From: an uncultured Bacilli bacterium
Lineage (GTDB): Bacteria; Bacillota_I; Bacilli_A; RFN20; CAG-288
Assembly: GCA_948525355.1 (NCBI GenBank)
Contig: CAOSOP010000021.1
Location: forward strand, 1 to 11,890
Direction: 5' to 3'
Length of the DNA stretch: 11,890 bases
In this document: piece after piece, positions 1 to 8,542 of the stretch
Layout: each line of letters opens with the position of its first letter
Position numbering within the stretch: the first letter of the stretch is position 1
Made by a program: the position numbers and the translations under genes
The notes under the pieces: generated by a model
What the model saw: only the letters and a program-made list of their open reading frames with translations
What the model was told of the DNA's origin: nothing
Databases searched by the model: none

Positions 1-111
1 ACTGGATTTCGGACACACAAACGTACGCGGGAAGCGACATAAAAATACCGGAAAACTGGCCAAATTCGTACCAAGCGGGGTCGCAAAAAGGCGAAGCTAA
101 CAATCAAAAGT
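1..111. other. Unresolved G+C-rich segment beyond the polC stop
   Basis: This edge segment is clearly different in composition: 49 of its first 100 bases are G or C, against about one third in the rest of the window. Frame 2 of the plus strand is open from the window edge to a TAA at 98-100 and would give the last 32 residues of a basic protein (many Lys/Arg), ending convergent to polC 11 nt away. Plus frame 3 and two minus frames are also open across most of it, so an open frame here is weak evidence of coding. I do not recognise any of the four translations with confidence. No strong intrinsic terminator for the operon is visible here. It could be the end of a convergent gene, a dispersed repeat or non-coding RNA, or an assembly edge; the sequence shown cannot decide. 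Confidence 0.4.
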
Positions 112-3100
112 TTAGAACAATGTCATTTGATCATATTCAGGTAAATCATCAAAATCAATGAATTTACTATACTTTAACTTTATTTCACTAAGTTTAGCTT
201 CACTAAGTTTAGTACGATTAATTAAATCTTCTTCAGATGTAAACGACCTCTTATTTCTAGCTTCAACAATACTTTGTGCTATTTGTCCATTTAAGCCTGG
301 AATTAATCCTATCGGAGGAATGACCATATTCTTTTCTCTATCAACTATATATTGTCCTGCTTCTGAGTTTTTCAAAGAAACTTTAGCGAGCTTGATTCCT
401 CTTCTTTCCATTTCTAAGTCAATTGCGAGAGTCTGATATAAAGATTTTTCTATAACTGAAATCTGCTGTTGAGCAGTGATGCTTTTCATTTTTTCACAGA
501 TCTTCTTTATGCCACCCATCATTGTTTCAATATCAAACTGGTCACATCTTAATGTGAAATAAGTTGCATAGTATTCTAATGGATAGTGGACTTTAAACCA
601 CCCAACACGAACACCCATCATGCAATATGCAGTAGCATGAGCTCTTGGGAACAAGTATTTAATTTTCTTACATGAATCGATAAAATACTCTGGAACATCA
701 TGCTCGCGCATCATTGTCTCATATTTTTCTCTCTTAGCAGCTTGTGATGGAAGATTGAACATACCTTTTCTAACCATTTCCATTATCTGGAATGTATCTA
801 GATAGTCCATCTTATATTTATCGTGAAGGATATTCATAATATCATCACGACATCCTATAACTTCTTGCAGTGTACAAGTCTTTGATGAAATCAAAACTTC
901 AGCATTTCCTTCAAAAACATTTGTACCATGTGAAAGGCCAGATATTATGAGAAGGTCTGCAAATTTTGTCGGTTTAGTTTTTGAAAGCAACCGACGTGCA
1001 AAGTCTGTACCAAATTCAGGAATACCTAATGTTCCTAAGCTAACTTCTAGATTCTGATATTCTGGATCTAATTTATATTTAAGGTTTAATGCGCTGTTAG
1101 AAGTGAACAATGATAATACCTTTGGATCATCATATGGAATAGTCTTGATATCAACTCCTGTCATATCAAGCATCATTTTTAAAGCATATGGGTCAACATG
1201 ACCGAGCATATCTAGTTTTAATACATTATCGTGAATAGCATGGAAATCAAAATGTGTTGTTTTCCACGATGCATCTAATGAATCAGCTGGATATTGAATT
1301 GGTGTAAAATCATAAACTGACATACCTTCGGGAATAACGATAATTCCTCCTGGATGTTGTCCTGTCGTTCTTTTAACATCAATACAGCCATATGCAAGTC
1401 TTTTTATTTCAGCAAAAGGTATTTTCGTAATGTCGTATCCTTTTCTTTCATAATATCCGCTTGCAAAAGATATTGCAGTTTTTTCTGCAACTGTTTCAAT
1501 AGTTCCAGCTTTAAATACATTATCTGCCCCTAAAAGTTCTTTAGTCATTTCATGTGCTTGTGATTGGAAATCTTTAGGGAAGTTCAAATCAATGTCAGGA
1601 ACTTTTTCGGCCTTGAATCCTAAAAATGTTGCGAAAGGAATATTTTGTCCATCACGATCTAATTCTTCACCACAAACTGGGCACTTCTTTTTAGGCAGAT
1701 CATATCCTGAGCGATAAATAGACGGGTCCGCCCATTCTAAATGCTTACACTTTTTACAGATATAATGCGGTGCTAAAGGGTTAACTTCAGTTATATTAGA
1801 CATTGTAGCAATGAGAGAAGAACCAACTGAACCTCTCGAACCGACAATATATCCTGCTGCATTAGTTTTAGTTACTAATAGCGATGCGATATAGTAAATA
1901 ACATAGTAATTATTTTCACGAATACCTTTCAACTCTGCTTCAAGTCTATCCATAATTACTTGTGGAATAGGGTCTCCATACTTCTTTTTAGCATTTTCAA
2001 AAACCATTCCCTCTAATAGTTTGTCACAATCTTTAATCGTAGGAGTATATAATTTATCTTTCAAAGGTTTACAAACTTCAATCATATCGGCGATTAAGTT
2101 AGTATTCTTTACGACTATTTCATCTATTAATTCTTCATCATTTAAATACGAGAATTCTTTTTTCATTTCAGTTGTAGTTAAAAACATCTGATCAGGATTA
2201 TCATACTTTGGCATCTTAGCTCTTCGATATGGATTTAATGGATGTGGAACACCTTTCTTTCCTTTAGTATCAATGTATACATCTCTAAACTCTTTTTGTT
2301 CTTCTCTTAAATAATGAACATCGCCTGTTGCAACAACTATCTTATTTATTTCTTTCGCACTATCAATAATATCCTTACAAGTTTTCTTTATGTTATCTAT
2401 TGAAGCAACCTGTCCATCGTTAATCAAAAAACTATAACATGATAAAGGTTGAAGTTCGATGTAGTCATAAAATTTCATCAATTCTTGTAAATCTTCTTTT
2501 GAACGAGTCAATCCTGCTTCAAAAATCTCACCATTAAAACAAGATGAGCCGACAAGAAGATTCTTGCGGTATTTGTTTAAAACACTTCTTGGAACTAAAG
2601 GGTTTGATGAAAAGTATTTAATATTTGATTCTGAAACCAATTTATATAAATCTTTTAAACCTTCACTATTTTTAACTAGAACTGTAACATGAAATGGGTG
2701 AGCTGTATAAATGACATCATCGTTTTGTAAAGAACTCAATTCTTCATGCGTCATATCGATATTTTGGTCATAAAAAGATGATAGCATTCCTTGGAAAACC
2801 TCACCTAAAACCTTTGCGTCATAAACCGCACGGTGTGCTGATTCTTCATCATAGTCAACTTCCATAAGCCTTGATATAGCACCTAAAGAGTGTCTTCTCT
2901 GCTTTGGGAATAAATAACGTGAGAGTGGAAGTGTATCGATGACTGGATTAGTCAATGGTTTCATTCCATTAACCTTAAGGGCTTCATTAATAAAACCAAC
3001 GTCGAATGTTGCATTATGAGCGACAATTATTGAATCACCAAAAAACTCAACAATATCCTCTAAAGCTCTTTTTATTCCTTTTCCACCCGCAACCATCGAA

Positions 3101-4491
3101 TCGTCAATGCCAGTTAATTTTGTTACAACTGTTGGAATGCTGATGTCTGGTTTGACAAAAAAGTCAACTTCATCTTCAATATTCGCATGCTCTATTTTAA
3201 CCGCACCAAATTCAATTATTCGATCATATCTAGCACTTAGTCCTGTCGTTTCTAGGTCAAATACTACATAACTAGCTTCCCTAAGTTTTTGTTTTGAAGG
3301 ATTAAATATATTGATTAAATGTTCATCAACGCAATAAAGTTCAGCACCATAAAGCATTTTTATATCATGCTGTTCACTAGCCTTTTGAGCAGAAGGAAAT
3401 CCTTGTACACAACCATGATCTGTTATAGCAACTGCCTTGTGGCCTAAAGACTTGGCAAATTTAGCATAATCATCGATTGAGTTAACTCCATCCATTTCTG
3501 AAAACTTGGTATGAAGATGTAATTCAACTCTTTTTTCAGGTGCCTCATCGACAATCTCTTTATCAGGCTCTAATATTTTCGGTATTCCGATTATTTTAAA
3601 ACTTGTATGTCCATGGAATACTTCTTTCCTTCCCTTGACACGAAGATTCTGTCCAACAGAAAACATACCATCAAGTTCATCTAGCTTTTCTGGATCCTTT
3701 TCCTTGTTGACCATGAAAAAACATTCCATCGACGAAGTTTTATCATAAATATATAATTTCAGCACTGCGAACTTTTTAAAAGAATCTATTTCTTTTAAAA
3801 ACACTTTTCCTGTAATATATCCCTTATCAAATGCATCAATATCCTTAATAAAAAATTGTTCAAATCTATTAGATGCAGCCTTTCTAGCATTATACTTCTT
3901 TATTTCTTCCTGCTCTTTTAAATAAGATTTCTTAGCTTCTAATTTGTATATTCTATCAATATCATCATCTTCCTCATTTTGATATTCGAAAAATTCTTCT
4001 TCAGATTCCTCAACTTCATTGATATCGTCTTCTTCACTATCGACAACTTGATAAGAAATCGCCATAAAACCTGGACAAACTTTTTCTAAATACTTATTTA
4101 ACCTACTGATTGCCTCAGTCAGTTCTTCATCTTCTTCACTAAATCCGATACAAACCATGTTTTCTTTAATGTTAAAGTTATCTAAAACATAGCTATTAGT
4201 GTTGTTAATATAATCTTCAACGATAAAATTAACTAAATCACTTGTCAAACCTTTAGGATAAGTTATCGCAATATCACTCTTAAATCCACCATTATTTTCA
4301 AATTCTTTTTGGGCATTAAAAAGTGTTTGGAATGCTTTATATGACAAAGGTTTGATGAGAATAAACCTACCTTTAAATATGTTTGTCATTTTATTCATTC
4401 CTAAAACTTCTAAGATCAAGTCAGAATACTGATCCAACTCATCTTGTTTTATTCCTATTTTAGTTAAATATCTTAATACTAAATTATCCAT
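112..4491 (-). CDS. polC: DNA polymerase III subunit alpha, Gram-positive PolC type (with 3'-5' exonuclease)
   Basis: Replicative DNA polymerase of Bacillota, combining synthesis and proofreading in one 1459-residue chain, close to the usual ~1440. Domains in order: N-terminal domain (1-210) with a very acidic linker near 150-178; OB fold (about 215-308); first part of the PHP domain starting at HLHTKFSEMDG (325-335) with AITDHG (355-360); inserted DEDDh exonuclease (about 408-570) with FDLETTGL, HNATFD and HRAVYD carrying the acidic residues and the catalytic His; rest of PHP (to about 740); polymerase core with a CxxC...CxxC zinc site (912, 915, 937, 940), catalytic Asp966 and Asp968 in PDIDLNF and Asp1094 in KLDMLGH, and RTTGQHPGG; and a C-terminal helix-hairpin-helix (about 1393-1430). 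Start: ATG at 4491 (MDNLVLRYL) is preferred; an in-frame GTG at 4500 would add three residues and sit 1 nt after the rseP stop. Neither has a strong Shine-Dalgarno. Last gene of the visible operon; proS is absent before it. Confidence 0.97.
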   Translation of the reverse strand: MDNLVLRYLTKIGIKQDELDQYSDLILEVLGMNKMTNIFKGRFILIKPLSYKAFQTLFNAQKEFENNGGFKSDIAITYPKGLTSDLVNFIVEDYINNTNSYVLDNFNIKENMVCIGFSEEDEELTEAISRLNKYLEKVCPGFMAISYQVVDSEEDDINEVEESEEEFFEYQNEEDDDIDRIYKLEAKKSYLKEQEEIKKYNARKAASNRFEQFFIKDIDAFDKGYITGKVFLKEIDSFKKFAVLKLYIYDKTSSMECFFMVNKEKDPEKLDELDGMFSVGQNLRVKGRKEVFHGHTSFKIIGIPKILEPDKEIVDEAPEKRVELHLHTKFSEMDGVNSIDDYAKFAKSLGHKAVAITDHGCVQGFPSAQKASEQHDIKMLYGAELYCVDEHLINIFNPSKQKLREASYVVFDLETTGLSARYDRIIEFGAVKIEHANIEDEVDFFVKPDISIPTVVTKLTGIDDSMVAGGKGIKRALEDIVEFFGDSIIVAHNATFDVGFINEALKVNGMKPLTNPVIDTLPLSRYLFPKQRRHSLGAISRLMEVDYDEESAHRAVYDAKVLGEVFQGMLSSFYDQNIDMTHEELSSLQNDDVIYTAHPFHVTVLVKNSEGLKDLYKLVSESNIKYFSSNPLVPRSVLNKYRKNLLVGSSCFNGEIFEAGLTRSKEDLQELMKFYDYIELQPLSCYSFLINDGQVASIDNIKKTCKDIIDSAKEINKIVVATGDVHYLREEQKEFRDVYIDTKGKKGVPHPLNPYRRAKMPKYDNPDQMFLTTTEMKKEFSYLNDEELIDEIVVKNTNLIADMIEVCKPLKDKLYTPTIKDCDKLLEGMVFENAKKKYGDPIPQVIMDRLEAELKGIRENNYYVIYYIASLLVTKTNAAGYIVGSRGSVGSSLIATMSNITEVNPLAPHYICKKCKHLEWADPSIYRSGYDLPKKKCPVCGEELDRDGQNIPFATFLGFKAEKVPDIDLNFPKDFQSQAHEMTKELLGADNVFKAGTIETVAEKTAISFASGYYERKGYDITKIPFAEIKRLAYGCIDVKRTTGQHPGGIIVIPEGMSVYDFTPIQYPADSLDASWKTTHFDFHAIHDNVLKLDMLGHVDPYALKMMLDMTGVDIKTIPYDDPKVLSLFTSNSALNLKYKLDPEYQNLEVSLGTLGIPEFGTDFARRLLSKTKPTKFADLLIISGLSHGTNVFEGNAEVLISSKTCTLQEVIGCRDDIMNILHDKYKMDYLDTFQIMEMVRKGMFNLPSQAAKREKYETMMREHDVPEYFIDSCKKIKYLFPRAHATAYCMMGVRVGWFKVHYPLEYYATYFTLRCDQFDIETMMGGIKKICEKMKSITAQQQISVIEKSLYQTLAIDLEMERRGIKLAKVSLKNSEAGQYIVDREKNMVIPPIGLIPGLNGQIAQSIVEARNKRSFTSEEDLINRTKLSEAKLSEIKLKYSKFIDFDDLPEYDQMTLF

Positions 4492-4501
4492 AAAAACCAC
4501 A

Positions 4502-5716
4502 TTAAATAAACATCATTACAATATCTTTGATTAATAAAACAAACATAAGCAAGAACAATAGACCGAATCCTATTATCGTAACGATTTTTTTAGCCTTGCT
4601 AGGAACTTTCTTTTTTGATATTCCTTCAATCGCCGCAACGACTATTTGCCAACCATCTAATCCTGGTATTGGAATAAGATTGAAGATTGCGAGGTTGACA
4701 GATATAAGTCCCCAATACGAGAAGAATACTGCCGCACCACTATTGACCGCTGTTTCAGAAAGCTGGAAAACAGAGATTATACCACCAACATTATTCCATC
4801 CTTGTGGTGTAAATAACTGACCTATAGCCTTAAATAAAGCGACTGTGCCGTTTCCAAAAGCAATACTCGCTTGTTTCATTCCTTCTGCAAAGCCAAGAAA
4901 ATGCTTAGAAGGTGTAAATCCAATAGTATCCCATGCATAAGTCTTTGAATTCATTTCATCAGTTGAAACAACCTTTGCATTTGTAGTGATTGTATAAGAC
5001 ACTTTTTCACCCGAAACTAATGAAACCGTGAAAGTTATTTTACGATAATCGCTTTCAGCCTTTGGAATATATAAATTGCGTTCATTTTCACTTAAAAATG
5101 AAAGATTAAGATAATAAGTTATATCATTATAAGAATCAGTGAGTTGTGAAGTATTTAAAACCATAACTTCATTTCCACCATCACATTTAAATGACATATC
5201 GTCGATGCTTTCAATGATAATGCTATCACCTTCTTTAATCTTTCCATCACTAACACTAATGAACTTGCTGCTTGAAGCAACTACAATTTTATTGCTGTTT
5301 AAATTTGGTTGCGGACAACAAGTATACGATATGGCGAAAAATATAAATCCTAGAATAAAATTAACAGTTACACCTGCAACAAATATCAATACCTGCTTCC
5401 ACCAAGAAATTCCAGCAATAGTTCTTTCTTTAGGGACATCAGCAATTTCCTTGTTGGTCCTCTCTTTATCATCCTCTTCTTCTCCAGCAATCGCAACATA
5501 TCCTCCAATAGGAAGCGCACGAACTGAAAAAATTGTCTCACCCTTTTTAGGTTTATGCTTATATAATGCTGGACCCATTCCAATTGAGAACTCATAACAA
5601 TAAACATTAAATAGCTTTGCAACTGAAAAATGACCCAACTCGTGTAAACATATCAAGACACAAAGCGAGAGCAAGAATATAATAATATTAAGAATAAACG
5701 ATAAGAATCCATTCAT
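4502..5716 (-). CDS. rseP: Site-2 type intramembrane zinc metalloprotease RseP/RasP
   Basis: M50 family intramembrane protease that cleaves membrane-spanning segments of anti-sigma factors and signal peptide remnants in the cytoplasmic membrane. The 404-residue product has the zinc site HELGH at 25-29 in the first membrane helix, the membrane-associated GGYV element at 71-74, a second hydrophobic helix at about 108-131, an extracytoplasmic region where the family has its PDZ domain (about 140-260), and the third zinc ligand Asp354 in NLIPIPGLDG in the next helix, followed by a final helix (about 378-404). The usual LDGG is LDGW here. The PDZ region shows no clear family signature by eye and looks divergent. 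It starts 10 nt after the dxr stop; ATG 5716 is preceded by GGTGAT at a short distance and by AAAGGGAT 12 nt upstream, inside the dxr end. Context between dxr and polC matches the Bacillota order. Substrates cannot be read from this sequence. Confidence 0.95.
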   Translation of the reverse strand: MNGFLSFILNIIIFLLSLCVLICLHELGHFSVAKLFNVYCYEFSIGMGPALYKHKPKKGETIFSVRALPIGGYVAIAGEEEDDKERTNKEIADVPKERTIAGISWWKQVLIFVAGVTVNFILGFIFFAISYTCCPQPNLNSNKIVVASSSKFISVSDGKIKEGDSIIIESIDDMSFKCDGGNEVMVLNTSQLTDSYNDITYYLNLSFLSENERNLYIPKAESDYRKITFTVSLVSGEKVSYTITTNAKVVSTDEMNSKTYAWDTIGFTPSKHFLGFAEGMKQASIAFGNGTVALFKAIGQLFTPQGWNNVGGIISVFQLSETAVNSGAAVFFSYWGLISVNLAIFNLIPIPGLDGWQIVVAAIEGISKKKVPSKAKKIVTIIGFGLLFLLMFVLLIKDIVMMFI

Positions 5717-5726
5717 ATAATCACCA

Positions 5727-6854
5727 TTATCCCTTTCTAATCTCTTCTATGATTTCTGAAGCAACTCTATTAGCTTCAGATATAGCGTGCATAATATCTA
5801 AGATAGAGTCAACATCATTTTGTCTAACCCTCTTAAATGTATTCACTATAATAGTATATATATCTTTAAAAGATATTTCATCATTAATAAATGCATTTAC
5901 CGCAATTTCATCGGCTGCACTGATAATTGCTAGTGCAGTTGTGTTTTCATTAAAGTTATTTAAAATAAGCCTAAACAGCGGATATCTCTCTTCTTCAAAC
6001 TTTCGAAAGTGCAAATCAACAAGATTAAACTTACTAAAGTTTTCTTCACTTCTCTTACAATCATTTAAAGCATAAGCTATTGGAATTTTCATGTCATTGC
6101 TTGCAAGCTCTAAACTAAAACTGCCATCAACTAACTCTACCAAAGCATGAATCAAACTCTCATCATGCATCAACACATGAATCGAGTCAAAATCATAATC
6201 AAAGAAGAATCTTGCTTCAATAACTTCAAATGCCTTATTCACAAGTGTCGCACAATCAACTGTTATTTTATCACCCATCGACCAGGTTGGATGCTTTTTA
6301 ACCATTTCATAATTAGCACTGCCAACTTTTTCAAGGGGTAAATCTCTTAAAGCACCGCCAGAACAAGTTATATATATACTTTTAACTTTTTGCTTCAACG
6401 AAAGAAGTTTGTATAAAGACGAATGTTCACTATCAATTGGGATAATCTTCGCTTTAGGATTAGCCTTTAAGCTTTTCTTTAAGAGTTTATATCCAATAAC
6501 TATCGATTCCTTATTTGCTAAAAACAGAGTTCTGCCAAGATCAATAGCTTCTAAAGAAACTTCAAGGCCATTAACACCAGATACAGCGTTAAAAACGCAA
6601 GCGTTTTTATAATCGCTGATCATTTGTAAGACATTTCCCATGTAAATCTTCTTACCACTGATGTTTAGTTCACCTTTAACGATTCCAACAGCTTCAATAG
6701 ATTTAAATTTTTTTAAAATTTTATCTAATCCATCCGTTCGAGAATAAGAAACTATTCCAACTATGCGATATTTACAAGAAGCTGAACTTAAGACTTCTAA
6801 TACTTGTTTTCCTATGCTTCCAGTATAGCCAAATAATATTAGATCCTTTTTCAC
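5727..6854 (-). CDS. dxr: 1-deoxy-D-xylulose 5-phosphate reductoisomerase
   Basis: Second step of the MEP pathway: NADPH-dependent conversion of DXP to MEP, leading to IPP and DMAPP, which UppS upstream uses in polymerised form. The 375-residue protein has the NADPH-binding GYTGSIG at 9-15 (family usually GSTGSIG), LANKES at 112-117, metal-site PIDSEHS with Asp141 and Glu143, the flexible-loop HPTWSMG at 188-194, KITVD, and NKAFE with metal ligand Glu210. Two spots deviate: TCSGGALRD replaces the usual ASGGPFR, and HDES (from His230) replaces HPQS. I chose GTG at 6854, which overlaps the cdsA TGA by 4 nt (GTGA), has GGAA about 9 nt upstream, and gives an N-terminus like the family's (MKKDLILFG). 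A TTG at 6869 would add five residues but has no Shine-Dalgarno. All catalytic residues seem present, so it should be active. Confidence 0.94.
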   Translation of the reverse strand: MKKDLILFGYTGSIGKQVLEVLSSASCKYRIVGIVSYSRTDGLDKILKKFKSIEAVGIVKGELNISGKKIYMGNVLQMISDYKNACVFNAVSGVNGLEVSLEAIDLGRTLFLANKESIVIGYKLLKKSLKANPKAKIIPIDSEHSSLYKLLSLKQKVKSIYITCSGGALRDLPLEKVGSANYEMVKKHPTWSMGDKITVDCATLVNKAFEVIEARFFFDYDFDSIHVLMHDESLIHALVELVDGSFSLELASNDMKIPIAYALNDCKRSEENFSKFNLVDLHFRKFEEERYPLFRLILNNFNENTTALAIISAADEIAVNAFINDEISFKDIYTIIVNTFKRVRQNDVDSILDIMHAISEANRVASEIIEEIRKG

Positions 6855-7813
6855 ATTAAGAAGTTCCAATCATTTGAAATCAATAAAACTAATATAGCGA
6901 TAATAATATTTGTTGTAATCAAAGAATCACAGCGATCTAAAACACCACCATGTCCAGGGAATATTGTTCCAAAATCTTTGATAACAAAGTTTCTTTTAAT
7001 TGATGAGAATAAGAAATCACCGAGATTTGCCGCTAATGGCATGATAACAGATAATAGGACAATCCATTTCCAGTTTGTACCGCTAAAGCAAATCACGTCT
7101 GGAATAAGTGGCAAATCAAAACAGTATTCCATTATCGCGGCAAAAGAAATGCTAAATGCGATTGAAATAATCCATCCGCCAAAGAAACCTTCCCAAGATT
7201 TTTTTGGAGAAATTCGCGGATTCATTCGATGCTTACCGAATAATACTCCGATAAAATAAGCTCCAATATCTGACATATAGGTGCCAATCATAACATAAAA
7301 GAACAATATGCACGAAGCATAATCATTTCCCCAATACTGCATATTTGCTGGGAAATATCTTAAAAAATAAGAAGCATAAACACCAAATCCAATAAAAACT
7401 GACATGGTAAAGAGGTAACATACATCACTTAATGTAACTCTTTTATTTATTATTGAAATAAAAAACAGAATTAAAAACAGTGTTAGTATACCTATTGTCG
7501 AAAGATTTAAAGTGGTCAATGTAAAATATTGATTATTAAATATTTGATTCCTGATACTCTCATCTTTCAAAAACTGCCAATATATAAAACTTAAGACGAA
7601 GATGTAGATAATTCCGATTAAAAATAATGGATACCTCTTTTTACCTGGAGCCTTAACCATTTCATATATAGATATTAAAGCTAAAACTAGTATTATGCCA
7701 AATGTATACCAATTTCCTAAAACTAATAGTGGAAGGCCAATAGCAGATAAAACGAACGCTGTGAGAATGCGCGCAATCATACTCTTTTTTGAATCATCAG
7801 ATAACTTATTCAT
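6851..7813 (-). CDS. cdsA: Phosphatidate cytidylyltransferase (CDP-diacylglycerol synthase)
   Basis: Integral membrane enzyme that makes CDP-diacylglycerol from CTP and phosphatidic acid, the branch point to phosphatidylglycerol and cardiolipin. The 320-residue protein is rich in hydrophobic helices (for example about 13-32, 36-52, 61-80, 104-123, 132-150, 168-192, 210-230, 249-262, 299-313). The C-terminal family signature is intact at 270-296: S-x-I-K-R, then K-D, then FPGHGGVLDRCD with the metal-binding acidic residues. It is somewhat longer than the usual 260-290, mostly through the N-terminal half. ATG 7813 overlaps the end of uppS by 8 nt and has GGAGGGG 3 nt upstream. It ends in TGA, the only TGA stop among the nine genes, which shows that UGA is not read as tryptophan. 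Confidence 0.96.
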   Translation of the reverse strand: MNKLSDDSKKSMIARILTAFVLSAIGLPLLVLGNWYTFGIILVLALISIYEMVKAPGKKRYPLFLIGIIYIFVLSFIYWQFLKDESIRNQIFNNQYFTLTTLNLSTIGILTLFLILFFISIINKRVTLSDVCYLFTMSVFIGFGVYASYFLRYFPANMQYWGNDYASCILFFYVMIGTYMSDIGAYFIGVLFGKHRMNPRISPKKSWEGFFGGWIISIAFSISFAAIMEYCFDLPLIPDVICFSGTNWKWIVLLSVIMPLAANLGDFLFSSIKRNFVIKDFGTIFPGHGGVLDRCDSLITTNIIIAILVLLISNDWNFLM

Positions 7814-8540
7814 TTACCCCTCCATATCTTCTTTTCCTATTTATAAATTCATTTAAATCACTCTCTAATATAGTTTTATTATAATCCGGCCAATAAACTT
7901 TATTAAATATCAATTCTGCATATGATAATCCATATAATATACAGTTGCTCAATCTTTGTTCACCAGAAGTACGAATCAATAAATCAACATTAGGAAGATT
8001 TCCTGTATAAAGATAACTAGAAAATAAATCATCATCTATATCTTCTATAGAAATACTTTTTTCTTTAACACCATTTGCTACACATTTAACAGCGTTTAAA
8101 ATCTCTTGTCTTCCACCATAATTAAACAAAATATTAAATGTATGTAGTTTATTGCTTGAACTTTTTTCGATAGCTTCTTGTATAACTTTTTTAACTCCTC
8201 TTGGAATTCGTTTATCTTCTAAATCACCGCTAACAGTGATTCTAACACCTTTTTCTATTAATTCATTAATATTTGATTTAAAGAAAGCCTTCAATAACAT
8301 GAATAAGTACTTGATCTCATCTCCATCTCTTTTCCAGTTTTCTGAAGAAAAAACAAATAGCGATACGGTGTTTATACTATATTTAAAGAAGCAATCATCA
8401 ATAATCGGCCTGATAGCTCTAACACCTTCCATATGACCAAAAGAGCGAGGTTTACCACGCTCCTTAGCCCAGCGACCATTGCCATCCATTATGAATGCAA
8501 TGTGTTTAATCCTATCAGACAAATTATAATCGTTATTCAC
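7806..8540 (-). CDS. uppS: Isoprenyl transferase (undecaprenyl diphosphate synthase)
   Basis: Cis-prenyltransferase that adds IPP units to farnesyl diphosphate to make the C55 carrier for cell wall building blocks; a soluble or peripheral enzyme. The 244-residue protein has catalytic Asp19 in IMDGNGRWA, HMEG at 36-39, FSSENWKR at 64-71, LLIRTSGEQRLSN at 187-199 and YAELIF at 207-212 with the Mg-associated Glu, then WPDYN and a terminal RRYGG, all family landmarks. The usual LLWQ after the RLSN element reads ILYG here. The start is GTG at 8540 with only 2 nt to the frr stop and no well-placed Shine-Dalgarno (an AAGGAAA lies about 15 nt upstream), so translation probably depends on coupling to frr. 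The next in-frame ATG is inside the DGN motif and too late. The existence of a recipient for its lipid carrier (peptidoglycan or other glycan) is inferred. Confidence 0.96.
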   Translation of the reverse strand: MNNDYNLSDRIKHIAFIMDGNGRWAKERGKPRSFGHMEGVRAIRPIIDDCFFKYSINTVSLFVFSSENWKRDGDEIKYLFMLLKAFFKSNINELIEKGVRITVSGDLEDKRIPRGVKKVIQEAIEKSSSNKLHTFNILFNYGGRQEILNAVKCVANGVKEKSISIEDIDDDLFSSYLYTGNLPNVDLLIRTSGEQRLSNCILYGLSYAELIFNKVYWPDYNKTILESDLNEFINRKRRYGGVNE

Positions 8541-8542
8541 TT

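Noticed and set aside
5139..5597. A 152-residue open frame on the plus strand
   Set aside because: It lies entirely opposite rseP, whose motifs are clear, has no recognisable domain and is a mirror frame of an AT-rich gene. The same applies to the plus-strand frames at 158-436, 4527-4820, 5749-6075, 6978-7259, 8152-8436 and 10525-10782.
6851..6853. Mycoplasma-type genetic code with UGA as tryptophan
   Set aside because: cdsA ends in TGA right after its last family-typical helix and tryptophans throughout are TGG; no gene has internal TGA.
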